NCBI GenBank assembly: GCA_025403435.1 | Contig: CM046345.1 | Span: 4,648,258-4,712,257 of the forward strand | DNA from: Artocarpus heterophyllus | Taxonomy: Eukaryota; Streptophyta; Magnoliopsida; Rosales; Moraceae | DNA length: 64,000 nucleotides | Direction of reading: 5' to 3' | In this document: one piece after another, positions 35,070 through 46,451 of the stretch | How positions within the stretch are numbered: position 1 is the first letter of the stretch | How the letters are laid out: each line of letters opens with the position of its first letter | The notes under the pieces: generated by a model | What the model saw: the letters and a program-made list of their open reading frames with translations, nothing else | Databases searched by the model: none | Told to the model about the DNA's origin: nothing | Made by a program: the position numbers and the translations under genes

Positions 35070-35639
35070 CAGCTAAATGAGAAGTCTTTTATTGAAAGAG
35101 AATTCTGTGGTAGGGTATGAAACCAATAGGGTTTTGTTTTGTCGGCATTTATTATTTGTCGGTTTGTATTTTTTTAATTGAATAATATCAAAGACACTAA
35201 CTATAATTTTAATTTTTACACCAACTTTGTGATGGTGTATTTTTATTAGCAAATATAACCTCTTTATATTAAATGATGTGACAATTTTTCACACGCACAT
35301 CAATAAATTAATAATTGACAATTGTGCTTAAGAGTTGATAAAAAATAAGATTAGAATTGTGTCCTTCGTATTATTATTTTTAATTATGATGTGATTTTGA
35401 TCAGATTCAATGTACTTTAAAATCATGTTCTATTGGTAGGTATCTATATAGTAGAAAGCTCGAAGAAGAAAGATATAAAAGAGAAAGTTTAGGAATTTGG
35501 CTACAAGGTACGTAAGGCCTGCAATTTCAAACACAGCAAGATGACATGATATAAAAATGACATAAGATAAACAAGATTGGATCATACGTTTATTAATTGG
35601 GTCATAAATAGATTGGCACGAATAACACAAAAATAAACG
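35070..35639. other. Upstream flank of the TM8-like gene, no gene seen
   Basis: AT-rich promoter-distal DNA. No MADS CArG box was assigned with confidence. Confidence 0.4.
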
Positions 35640-36060
35640 GACTGGATTTGTCCTAGTACGTTTAACTCGCTTTAACATGTTTAATTAAACGGGTCAGAAA
35701 CATGTTGACACGACATGGCACGAACCGCCCGTTTATAGCACATTTAAACTTAAAAATAAAAATATTTAAATATTTGTAGTAAGTTAGTATTAATTAGATA
35801 TTGTGTCTGTGTTAATTTTCCTTATTGGATTTTTTTAAAATTTTCAATTTATTAGCTCATAAACGTGCCATATACGTGTTTTTATCGTGTCAACCTGTCA
35901 CGGCCTGTTTAGTAATCGTGTTGTGCCATGTTACACGTGCCATAAGCGGTTCGTGTTCGTGTTTGCATTTCAGGTATGTTTATTAATCGTATCGTGTTCA
36001 TGTTCAGCCTAATCATGTCACACTGTAATCATGTTGATACAACCACGACATACGCACACA
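35640..36060. repeat. CACGA/TCGTGT-rich dispersed repeat
   Basis: Clusters of CACGAC-type words on the left (about 35700-35740) face TCGTGTT-type words on the right (about 35890-36010), for example CGGTTCGTGTTCGTGTTTGC. The opposing orientation suggests a foldback repeat around an AT-rich middle. Family not identified. Confidence 0.45.
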
Positions 36061-36263
36061 AATTGCCAGTGAGTACAAGGGTAGCCAGGGACCCAAAATG
36101 ACACCAGCTACAAGCGTTAGCTTGAGATAATAACATGAAGCACCATACTACAGCTACTTATAATTCTTCTTTCTCTTATATTATAGTTACCAACACTTGT
36201 AATATTAGATATATTTGTGTGCGTAATAGAACAGTGTAGATGGTTAATTGCGCTACATGCCTA

Positions 36264-36791
36264 CACTACAAGAAAAACTATATTTACCGACATATTATTT
36301 ATGACATGTAGTTTTTGAATGTCATTGAAAAGTACATACAACGATATCTCCAATAAAGATGTTATTAACGATATTTGAAATAATAATTAACGACATCTAT
36401 ATAGATGTCCTATTAAAGGTCTCCTTTTAACGACAATAGTTTAGTGTCGTTAAATTATTTAACGACAAGTAGGAGATGTCGTCAAAACCTTGGAGATTCC
36501 ACGGCACCCCTTATAGACGACATCTTGACCAATATCGTTTATAAGGGATGTCGTAGAATCTCTAAGGCTTTGACGACTTCTCCTACTTGTCGTTAAATAA
36601 TTAAACGACACTAAACTATTGTCGTTAAAAGGAGACCTTTAATACGACATCTATATAGATATCGTTAACTATTGTTTTATATGTTATTAACGACATGTTT
36701 GTTAGAGATATCGTTATATATACTTTTCAACGACATTCAAAAACTACATGTCGTACATAATATGTCGTTAAATGTAGTTTTTCTTGTAGTG
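36264..36791. mobile_element. CACTA-like foldback MITE, copy 2
   Basis: A 528-bp element beginning CACTACAAGAAAAA and ending TTTTTCTTGTAGTG, with a 3-bp CTA duplication at 36261-36263 and 36792-36794. It is almost wholly an inverted repeat and closely similar to 23154-23677. Its right half was later duplicated (37007-37370). Confidence 0.92.
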
Positions 36792-37551
36792 CTAGCATCG
36801 AATGTCCTATCTCTTATAAATTAACTGGGATATTATTTCTACATGCATATGATTCATTGCTTTAAATTGCATAATATTTATTTTGCTATTTTGCTCTCGT
36901 ATTTTTGTTCAAATTTGAATAAGTAACTTCATTATATTTGCAAAGCAAAGTACAATGTGGGAAACTTTTTAGTAACTTCATTATATTTTGCTATTTATTT
37001 TGCTATTTAACGACAATAGTTTAGTGTCGTTAAATTATTTAATGACAAGTAGGAGATGTCGTCAAAACCTTGGAGATTCCACGGCACCCCTTATAGACGA
37101 CATCTTGACCAATATCGTTTATAAGGGGTGTCGTAGAATCTCTAAGGCTTTAACGACTTCTTCTACTTGTAATTAAATAATTTAACGACACTAAACTATT
37201 GTGTTAAAAGGAGACCTTTAATACGACATCTATATAGATATCGTTAACTATTGTTTTATATGTTATTAACGACATGTTTGTTGGAGATGTCGTTATATAT
37301 ACTTTTCAACGACGTTCAAAAATTACATGTCGTAAATAATATATTGTTAAATGTAGTTTTTCTTGTAGTGCTAGCATCGAATGTCCTATCTCTTATAAAT
37401 TAACTGGGATATTATTTCTGCATGCATATGATTCATTGCTTTAAATTGCATAATATTTATTTTGCTATTTTGCTCTCGTATTTTTGTTCAAATTTGAATA
37501 AGTAACTTCATTATATTAGCAAAGAAAAGTACAATGTGGGAAACTTTTTAG
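36427..37551 (+). repeat. Tandem duplication of about 580 bp cutting through the MITE
   Basis: The segment 36427-36972 (right two-thirds of the MITE plus about 180 bp of flank) is repeated at 37007-37551 with a few percent difference. The junction (36973-37006) contains repeated TTTGCTATTT and TAACTTCATTATAT words. Confidence 0.85.
37007..37370. mobile_element. CACTA-like foldback MITE, truncated copy 3
   Basis: It lacks the left terminus and ends TTTTTCTTGTAGTG followed by CTAGCATCG, exactly as in copy 2, so it arose by local duplication and not by transposition. Confidence 0.88.
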
Positions 37552-38387
37552 TTTACCAATTGGAAAAGAGAATTGCTTTCAATTTTTTTAGAATGAGTAC
37601 TTAGTGGAATTTTTCCCCTTGAATAAGCAAAAAAAAAGTTACTATCGAAATATAAACAGAAACTATACAAGTATAGAACTAACTCTTATATCTCCTTATT
37701 CACATTATTAAATTATATTAGTAAATACTCATAAATATTAACATAAATATTCAAATTGTTTATAGATTATGCTAGTATTTTTAACAGAAACTTTTTAGTT
37801 TACCAATTGGGAAAATTAGTTAACTTTTTAGAGTGAGTGGTAGATTTATTTAATTTAATTTAATTTTTTTTTTCCGAAAATACTAACCTAAGAAAGTCGA
37901 AATATAAACAAAGCTAAATATGTGCATATGAACATAAATATACATATTGGTAAGCAATGCGGAGTCGACACGTTAAACCTAGGTGAATAGAAAAAGAGTG
38001 TCAAAATCCAATGGGAACTTGACAGAAGTCTAGTGTACTTGATTGATTTATGTAACATATCACTGTGTTGGGATTGGACTATAACGTATACTTTTGTGGG
38101 CAAAAACGAAAGTTTGTGAATCAAATGAACGTCTTTTTGAATCATCGATCAAAATGAAAAAGGGTGAAAAAAAAATGAATGTGAACAAAAGTCTTGGGAG
38201 GTGACTTTAACAGAGAGTCACAAAAGTCGAACCATATGCGCTGGCTTTGTTGGAGAGAGTCTGACATTGTGGAGACAAGATAAGTCGATGGAAAAGGCTA
38301 TGCCTCAGTAGTGACCCCACCACAATTCAAGACATCGTGGTTCAAACCCTAGGACACTAGAACAAAATTCTTCCATCTGATTAGTAA
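37552..38387. other. Intergenic, no gene seen
   Basis: AT-rich. The minus open frame 37888-38145 is not recognised. Confidence 0.4.
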
Positions 38388-38631
38388 AGACCCCGTTTGA
38401 GAACATATGACGTTTTTAATTTTGTTATAGTATTGTTTCTTATAAAAATCTAAGATATTATAATAAATTTTTTCAATAATTTAATTTAATAATGTTAAAG
38501 AGCCCGTTTGAGAATGTGGTTTGAATTAAAAAAATTTTGGTTTAAGCAACTCTGTTATGGTATTTTTTTTCCACAAAATTTGTATCGCTACGGTATTTTA
38601 TAGGTCTGAACTATAGTCTCAAACAAGGTCT
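38388..38631. mobile_element. hAT-like MITE (AGACCCCGTTTGAG ends)
   Basis: Left end AGACCCCGTTTGAGAACAT, right end CTATAGTCTCAAACAAGGTCT, which are reverse complements with few mismatches. A second AGCCCGTTTGAGAATG end at 38501 suggests a nested or composite copy. No coding content; an 8-bp duplication could not be confirmed. Confidence 0.6.
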
Positions 38632-40855
38632 AAAAACTGTTTTAATTTTTCCAAAGTGAATGTATAGTAAAATCACTGGGCATGCTTAAAAATGAAACTA
38701 CACGTCATAATTTTGCAAATACATGTTTAGTATACCAATTCTAAAATATTAAATACCGACAATATTTTTTCATTTCCCTTAATAAAATATGAAAATGTCT
38801 TTTAAATTTTTTGTTATGTTTTTTGTTTTTTTCTGAAATAGGAAATAGATGCGATTTCAAAGCCATTTCAGAGCGAATTCGACAAAAAACGAAGAAAAGA
38901 CCTCAATGTAAATCATCAATGATCAACCCCACGAAAACATCAATTTCCCTCCTATAGTTTTATGTACTTTTTTCTTAGATATTTTTTTTTTTCAGTTTTA
39001 TTAACCGTGTAAAATAGTCCGTGCATATATAATAACTGTCGGGCTCGACCCACAACCACAGAGAGCTTGACACCTGTACACTTTTGCAATTTTTGAAGGA
39101 GATTATTTTTTTATTGTGGGTGGCAATCAAATCTCCTAATTGATTCCAAACGATCTACTGGTGGTTCATGAATTTGGTCTTGTGGGGCAAAGCTGATCTC
39201 ACAGCATGACTCACAACCAAAATGCTTTTTGAATTCCCAATTTCTCTGCTGAGAACCAAAAAAAAATTTATTAATGAGTATTTATTTTTTAGCCTTTAGA
39301 TTTATAAAAAAATAATTTTGATTAGATCTAATATTTTTTAGACGCCCATTGCTTCCCATCAAAAAAATCCTCTATTTAATTTCTACCTTTCTTTTTTGTG
39401 ATTTTGACAATTTATTTGCTGAGAATCATAAGAGATGTCTCTTTGTGAGTATTTGTGAGTGAATTTAACCATATTTAATAGTTCTAAAAAACATACACTA
39501 AAAATAGAGTTACCATCAAAAAAAGCCTTACCATCGAAAAAAGCTCATTTTTTTCATTTTTATCGTCTTTGAGATAACCCAAGTCCATGAAATTTACACG
39601 TCTTTTTTTACTCATTTTCGCCCGACTCAAAGAAAGGTAATTTAACAACATTTTTCCACTCACTAATAATAGTTTATACATAAAATATTTTTACCTAGCT
39701 TCTCTTAAACAAAGTATTATAAATCACTCTATTTAAGTGACCATGAGACAGATTATTATTGCAATTAGCACAAACAGCTGATGAAGTCCCCTGAAGAGTT
39801 AAAAAGACACCAATAAAGATGAAGTGGGCCCACCTGATGGGGCCCACCCCTCGTCCAAGGAGTCGGACCCCTGCCCCGTTGGGCTGTTCAGAAGGGCCCA
39901 ATAAAAATGCATGCTTTTTGTGGGGGGGGGGGAAGGAAACGTGCGAATGATCGCAGATGTGGGATCCCACACGTCCTGCTATGAACCTGCCTTGACCCTG
40001 GGTATATTTTGACTTAGCTTTGCCCGGTCCATATGAGTCGAGTTGAGCCAAAGTTAGCTGCATGGACCAATGAGGACCCACGTGACATCTGCTGGAGAGG
40101 GGAATCCAAGATTTGTTCCAAGTAATATCTAGACTATGCGGTAAACTTTTTAGGCTAAAAAAATGATAATTTTTTTTATCATCATTAAACTTGTAAAAAA
40201 AAAAAAAGCATTAAAAAAAGCTAGATTATTTACCTCTGATTCTCTTTATTTAGAAAGGTTTAAAAAATGCTCCTAAAAAATCACATCTTTGAATTTCTGC
40301 TGCAGATATTAGAGCTTTGTGCCACTTAAATAAATTAGTTAAAGGTCAATAAAATATGATATAAGTTGAGCTATAAAATATATGGGTAAATCTAAAAAAT
40401 TTGTGACATGTCATCTAAGACCATTTTAAATACAAATATCAATGCATGTTATATTTGCCACAAAAAATGGTAAAAATAACATATTTTATGTGTGATATTA
40501 TTTTATGCTCTAATGGAGAATGATATTTAAAATGTCATATTTGTCTTTTGTCATAATTATTAAACAACTTGTAAAAGTAAACTTTTAATGTTAAAGTAAT
40601 TAAAAAGTAAAAATATTATAATTATTATTCACCAACCAATAGAAATCAAATGTCAAATTGCCACAAAGTTTAACGTATAATAAATTTAACTTAAAAATGA
40701 CATTTGCATTGGAGTGTATTTTTTTACACTTAAATGCTAAATTTACTATTGATATATCACTTTTGCGTTGCATAAGAGAGATGCTTTAACTCTCTCTCTC
40801 TCTCTCTTTTTCTATGAAAAAGGTTGTTTTTTTTTTATTTTTGAACTTTATATAA
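38632..40855. other. Intergenic, no supported gene; GC-richer island at 39830-40090
   Basis: Mostly AT-rich. A more GC-rich block at 39830-40090 contains a run of 11 G at about 39921-39931 and the word CCCACGTGAC. It also carries a 128-codon minus frame (40081-39695) with no recognisable domain. It may be an old repeat. Confidence 0.4.
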
Positions 40856-41022
40856 GGCTGTTTGGCGGTGGTGGGAACCACTCAGTTTCTACCAGAAACT
40901 CAGTTATTAACAGTGTAAAGCTCTTATATGCTACAGTAACAATAAAAAAAATATATACTACAGTATAAAACTCTCATATGCTACAGTAAAAGTAGTTCCT
41001 ACCAGTCCTTCCAAACACCCTA
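40856..41022. mobile_element. Short MITE-like inverted repeat
   Basis: Left GGCTGTTTGGCGGTGGTGGG and right CCTACCAGTCCTTCCAAACA are imperfect reverse complements. Between them AAACTC/AAGCTC...ATATGCTACAGTAA is itself repeated. Resembles hAT-type MITEs with GTTTGG ends. Confidence 0.55.
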
Positions 41023-41893
41023 ATGGTATGGAAGCATCATTTTTTATTATGGAAGTTTGCCTTGTCCTTCACGTTGGCTTGCGTCGTTTATGTTTTTGGT
41101 TTTAGTCGTTTATGTTTCTGTTCCCTAAGCGCAACATTTGACTGCTGTGAGTTGTCGTTATTTTGGGCCTTGTCGTTTGTCATTATGTGTTGTTTAGATA
41201 TGTCGTTTTGGGTCATAGTTAGGGCTCAAAGGCTTCCTTTTGCTGTATCCAAACAGAATCGGGCTGGAATATTTATTAGAAGATCAAACAGAGGTGCGCC
41301 TCCACTCTTTTTTGGGAGCCCAGCCATGAATTTGGCCCTTTCTTGATTCTTTTTGCGTCATATGGTAGCAAATATATAGACGTTTCAATGTTACGTTTTC
41401 CATAAGCACTATTATTATTAATCATTTAATGTAATTTTAAAATTTGTAACTAAGTTTATAATAAAAGTATAATAATTAATGAGTTAAATTTTTATCACAT
41501 CACGTTATCAATTGTTATTAAAACATACTCCTATTAAAATATAACCATTGAAAATATAACCATAAAAACAAGTCTATATACATATAACATAATTTAAAGA
41601 AAAAAGATTTTTATGGGCAAAAAGATGAGTTTATCAACTAAAAAATTAATAAATTTAATGTTATCTATAATTAGTAAATATTGATAAGATAAGAGCTTAA
41701 ATAAATAAAAATGGTTGTAAAATTTATTAATAAGAAATAAAAATATTATCATAAAATTTATAATATTTTATTAAAACTCTAAACTCTAATACAAGTTTTA
41801 AAATCCATTCTAAAGCGTTTTTTTTTAGAAGTTATTTTTGTGGCTTTGATTGAAAAAGTTTTTGGAAAGACCAAAACATTTTTGAAATCATTA
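41023..41893. other. Intergenic, no supported gene
   Basis: A 107-codon plus frame at 41023-41346 is Phe/Leu/Cys-rich with no recognisable domain or gene context. The rest is AT-rich. Confidence 0.35.
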
Positions 41894-42268
41894 AGAGCCT
41901 GTTTGGGAAAGCTTTTTAAAAGCTACTTTTAACTTTTTAAGTCCAAAAATGCTTTTAAAAGTGTTTAGATAATGTGTCAAAAATGCTTTCAATCCAAAGC
42001 ACAAAATATGGATTTTTAAATAAGCACTCCTAGAATAGACATTAAAACTTGCAGAGAAATATTAAGAACACGTAATTAACTTAAAAATAACAATTTCACA
42101 ACTTATTAAAAAAATTTACAAAACACTCTCATTCAAGCTATTTCAAAAATACGATTCCAAATACTTACTGAAAAGCTATATATTTTATTTATCTTTTATT
42201 GACTAAAAGCATAATCAAAGCTGTGCCAGACCCTAAAACACTTCCAGAAGCCCTTCCAAAGGGGCCTT
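41894..42268. mobile_element. hAT-like MITE (AGCCTGTTTGGGAA / TTCCAAAGGGGCCT ends)
   Basis: About 375 bp, AT-rich and noncoding, with GTTTGG-type ends in inverted orientation and A/T-rich AAAAGCTTTT-type interior typical of this common eudicot MITE group. Confidence 0.55.
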
Positions 42269-43480
42269 ATATCAGCTAAATCCTGAATTTACCCGAATTA
42301 ACCATATGTGATCATGTGGCAATTCCAAATTTACTGCCATTTACTAAATTTTTTTATCATGCGAAAACAACAAGCCTAGTATTTAAAAAAAAAAAAATTG
42401 CCTTTTTTTAAACAGTATGACACTTACCCCTTTTCTCCCGCTTCTTAATGTTACATGGTCGAAGCCCAAAATGGACCGTTGGACCAAGCTTGGCCCAAGT
42501 GAACTAAAGCTAATGGCAATCTTAAGCTCATTATTCCGAGTAAAAGAGGGTTTATACCACTTTTTTAATATCACTAATTTTTTAAATTATATTTTTCAAA
42601 CTTTTGATTTATCCCTTAATTCATACCTTTTTAACATACAATATCTAACTTACCCTTACAAAAAATCTCCCAACCACCCTTACAAAAAATCTCACTAACT
42701 CTTTCCCCCCTCTCTCTCTCTTTCCTCATCCCTCGCTCTATGTTTCATGTTCTTTCCTCCTTCTCCCTTGCATCCTTCTCTCTCCTCTCTCTCTCTTTTC
42801 TAAAAGTGGTTATGTTTCATTTTTTTTTTTTTTTTTGAAAATAGTTTGAAGGCATTAAACAACCACGGTTAAAAAAGATCTTACATAATCCTAAAAATAA
42901 TGGGAGGCACAGAAATCATGTTTTCTTAAACTACATCAATATGATCTAAAGAATAAGTGACTTTCAATATTACCTTGCAATATAAAATACTAAAATGATA
43001 AATCCCATTTTTAATTTTTTATTAACTAAATGAATCACTATAATTAATGAAAATGCTTTGCCGTTAGAATTCTATGGAGTCAACAAAACAAGATAATTAA
43101 AAAAAACTAATTTCCCCCAAAAAAAATACATTTTTTCCCAAGTGAACGCCTTAAATTTAGCAGTAATTAGCTCACCAACTTGTAATACGAGTATTCTGAA
43201 GTGCATCATATTAATAAATCTTCCGAGAAAAAAAAAAAAGTAATTCATGAATTATGAATATACATTTAAACTACTAGTTAAATTGCAACTTTGTCCATAC
43301 ACTTACACAATCAGAGTAAAACTACGTTCTCAAATAAATGACTTACGAGACATCTATGCGTAGAAACACTGAAAATGACATCATTTAATCTCTAGAGAAA
43401 CCAAATTAACCCAAAAAAAAACCCTAAAAAATTATTTAAAAAAACCCACAAAGTGCATTAATTAATAAGGCTTACAACAA
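42269..43480. other. Intergenic and 3' flank of the DUF3339 gene
   Basis: A CT-rich stretch at about 42700-42800 and A/T-rich sequence. No gene seen. Confidence 0.4.
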
Positions 43481-43481
43481 A

Positions 43482-43691
43482 TTAACCAGTATAGATGTGA
43501 ACATCAATGGCGATGAGGAAGATGGTGATGAGGCCGAAGAAGATGATGGAGTGGACGAATATGGAGGCCCCACTTGTCTGCATGTTCCCAAACTCCACCA
43601 CTCTCCCCCTCGCCGGGATCTGGAAAAGCAGCCCCGGGCTCAGCAGCACGAACAACACCGTCGCTATTATCACCGGCCCCCAATCCGCCAT
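43482..43691 (-). CDS. DUF3339 small membrane protein, 69 aa
   Basis: Single-exon frame starting MADWGPVIIATVLFVLLSPG and containing LLFQIPARGRVVEFGNMQTS, then a second hydrophobic helix (FVHSIIFFGLITIFLIAI) and the family ending HIYTG. Two predicted membrane helices (about residues 5-23 and 45-64) and full family length indicate an intact plant DUF3339 protein. Its role is unknown. A substitution (IAID where relatives often have IAIG) is the only oddity. A plausible leader lies at 43692-43800. A frameshifted relative lies at 50270-50481 on the same strand. Confidence 0.9.
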   Translation of the reverse strand: MADWGPVIIATVLFVLLSPGLLFQIPARGRVVEFGNMQTSGASIFVHSIIFFGLITIFLIAIDVHIYTG

Positions 43692-43799
43692 TAGTGATGA
43701 TGGTCTTTTAGAGAGAGAAAAAAGATGGAGATTTTTAGAGGAGAGAGGAAGGAAGGAAGGTGGTGAGATGTTTTGAGAGTTCTAGAATGGTGTGTTAGG

Positions 43800-45538
43800 A
43801 GTTGGGACTATTGGGAGATTTGAGATTTGAGATTTGAGTGGGTTTTGGTAAGAGACTCACAAATGGACAAAACGCCATTAATTGGACGTTTCTCCTCGTG
43901 ACAAGTGACGCATACTCACTGCATGGCTAAACGTGTCCCACACCGACTTCTGGTTTCACGTTGGACGGCTCTGATCTTCTTGATATGCGATTACAAAATA
44001 GAAAATTTGAGTTCTCACCTTTTTTATGTTAATTTCTAGAGTTCCGTAATTGATGCATAATTGTGTTGTTCGGGGGAAAGAATTTGAAACTTTCTTGAAA
44101 TTGTAAGTTTTATGTTTTATATTACAACACTCAGAGCTTTACCTTAAAACTATTAAAACTGTTTTAGATTAGACCCTTTTAATGTTCTTGATGCGTGATG
44201 ATAACAAAATAAAAAGCAAAAACATTTTGCTTTTTAATGTGCAACTTTTTTAATGGACTGAAAAAATACTCATTGGTTTTTAAACCGTAAAATTTACCCA
44301 AAAAAATAATTTTAATTGTATCTAATAATTTTAAAATTTACACCGTTAATAAAGATTATTACTAGAAAAATTCGCTATATAATATTGTATGAGGTAGGAT
44401 AGATGCTGTTTTTTAAATGTTAGATTTGTATTAAAAATTATTTGTTACATTTTTTATTTTGATAAAATTTGATCAGATTTAAAGAGAAACATGTATTATC
44501 ATAATGAGGCGTATTTTTGAATTTGAAATATATAATTTGACTGTTCATGTGAGTATGACTCATAGAGTTTAATGATTTATTTTAAAATAATTTTTATTTT
44601 AAGAAAATTTTATCATAAAATCTTTTTTAAAATTGCTAGATCATTTTAAAATCATTACAAAACCAATAAAAATTATAAATTTAATAGAATTTAAGGAAAA
44701 ACTATTGTTCAAAATTCTTAATAAGATCTTTGAGAATGCAGTTTGAATTATATTTATAGTTCCAGTCAATTATTATTGCAGTATTTTCTCTCATCAAAAT
44801 TAAGTTAAAAGTTAATTGAAACTATAAAATATATTATTCCAACTACATTTAAATATATAACTGCAACGTATTAAAAGGTATTTCTTTTGTTTGGCAATTC
44901 TTAATTTTATCCCCCATCCCTATTCTTTCTTTTTCTTTGATTTTGTTTTTATTAATAGGAAACACATGCTGAAACATCATTGTCATCGATTGGTCAATTT
45001 GGTTTTGTTCTACTCGGGTGGAAAGGAACTCTCTGTGTTATGACCTTAATCATTGTGGGCAATGAAAGAGAGCTTTCTCGCAGGAGAAGCTGCATTTTCT
45101 CGTGTGGGTTTTGGCATCCTTCTGGGGCCCAACTTTGTCAACGATTCCTAGTCCTTTTGCATCGCCATTAAATAATTGTTCCACTCCTCCAATATATGTG
45201 TGTGTGTGTATGTGTGTAAGTATGTATGTATGAAAGAAAAACATGTTTCATTAAGAAAGTACGATAATTTTATCAGGATTTGTTGAAATTTTTTGACCAT
45301 TTTAAAATTGTGTTACAGTAGAATGTTTCATATGATTGGTTCAAATATAAAACATGAAACATGACAAAGAAAAGGAGCATTAATAGATTGGGGCTTTAAC
45401 ATTTTGGTCCTTAGGTTTTAAAGAAACATCATAATGGTACTTGTTATTTGGAAAATACTAAAATGACAGCTTATAGTTTTCAAACATATTATTTTGACGT
45501 CTAAGTTTGTGTTTTATTTATCATTATACATATATATT
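43800..45538. other. Intergenic, no supported gene
   Basis: AT-rich, with a TG/TATG microsatellite at about 45194-45230. The plus open frame 44980-45171 is not recognised. Confidence 0.4.
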
Positions 45539-46451
45539 CCCTCTTTGGCACTATGATGAGATTGAGAAGGCCATGTATTCTTTAAAGATGGGGTATTGGC
45601 TTGGGATGAATGATAGAACTGAAGCGGGAGGCTCTACTAGAAGTCATAATGCCTTAACTCGGTGGAAGAAATTATGGAGTTGCCGAGTGCCCAATAGAGT
45701 TAAAGTTCACATCTGGTGGGCTTTCTATGACGCCCTTCCTATTAGAGCTGGTTTAGCTCACCGTCGTATTGATGTTCCCCATCACTGCTTTAGACCTGGA
45801 GGCTGTATGTAAAACGTCAGCCACTCTCTTTGGTCCTACCCCGCTTCGAAAGAAATATGGGAATCTAACTCTCTTTGGTCCAGTCTTAGCTCTTTTAAAA
45901 CGGCCACTTTAGCTCCCTTTGCCTATTCCTATTCCTAGCTCAATTGGGGAAATGAGGAGGATTTAGAGATGTTTTGTATGATTTCTTGGCAGATATGGCT
46001 GAACAGGAATAAGATGCTCTTACAAGACGCCAAAGGAGGTCCTTGAGAGCTCAGGCCGACTCCTAGCCGGCTTTTTCCTCTCATGCAGACGAATCGATGG
46101 AAAAGTGCCTCCCCCACCAGTTAAGATTAATGTTGACGTGGCCGTCAAAACAAGTATGGATTTTATTGGTATCGGTTTTTAGGGTGTTGGCATGACGGTT
46201 AAAAACTATAAACACTGTAGTATGTGACAACTTTACATTGTAATAACTTTTTTCTATTTACTGTAACATGTGAGAGTTTTATATTGTTCTCAATTAAAAA
46301 ATTAGTTAAAACTAACTTTGTCAAACAGACTATTAGCCATTCGGCATGAGGCAAGGATGGTATTACTAGCTATAGCAAAGAAAATCCCATGCATTGTAGT
46401 TAAGGAAGGTATCTTCGTAGCTCTCTTTAAAGGTTTCCGCGACTGGGTGGT

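Noticed and set aside
39695..40081. 128-codon minus-strand frame in a GC-richer block
   Set aside because: Contains a homopolymer-derived segment, no domain and no gene context.
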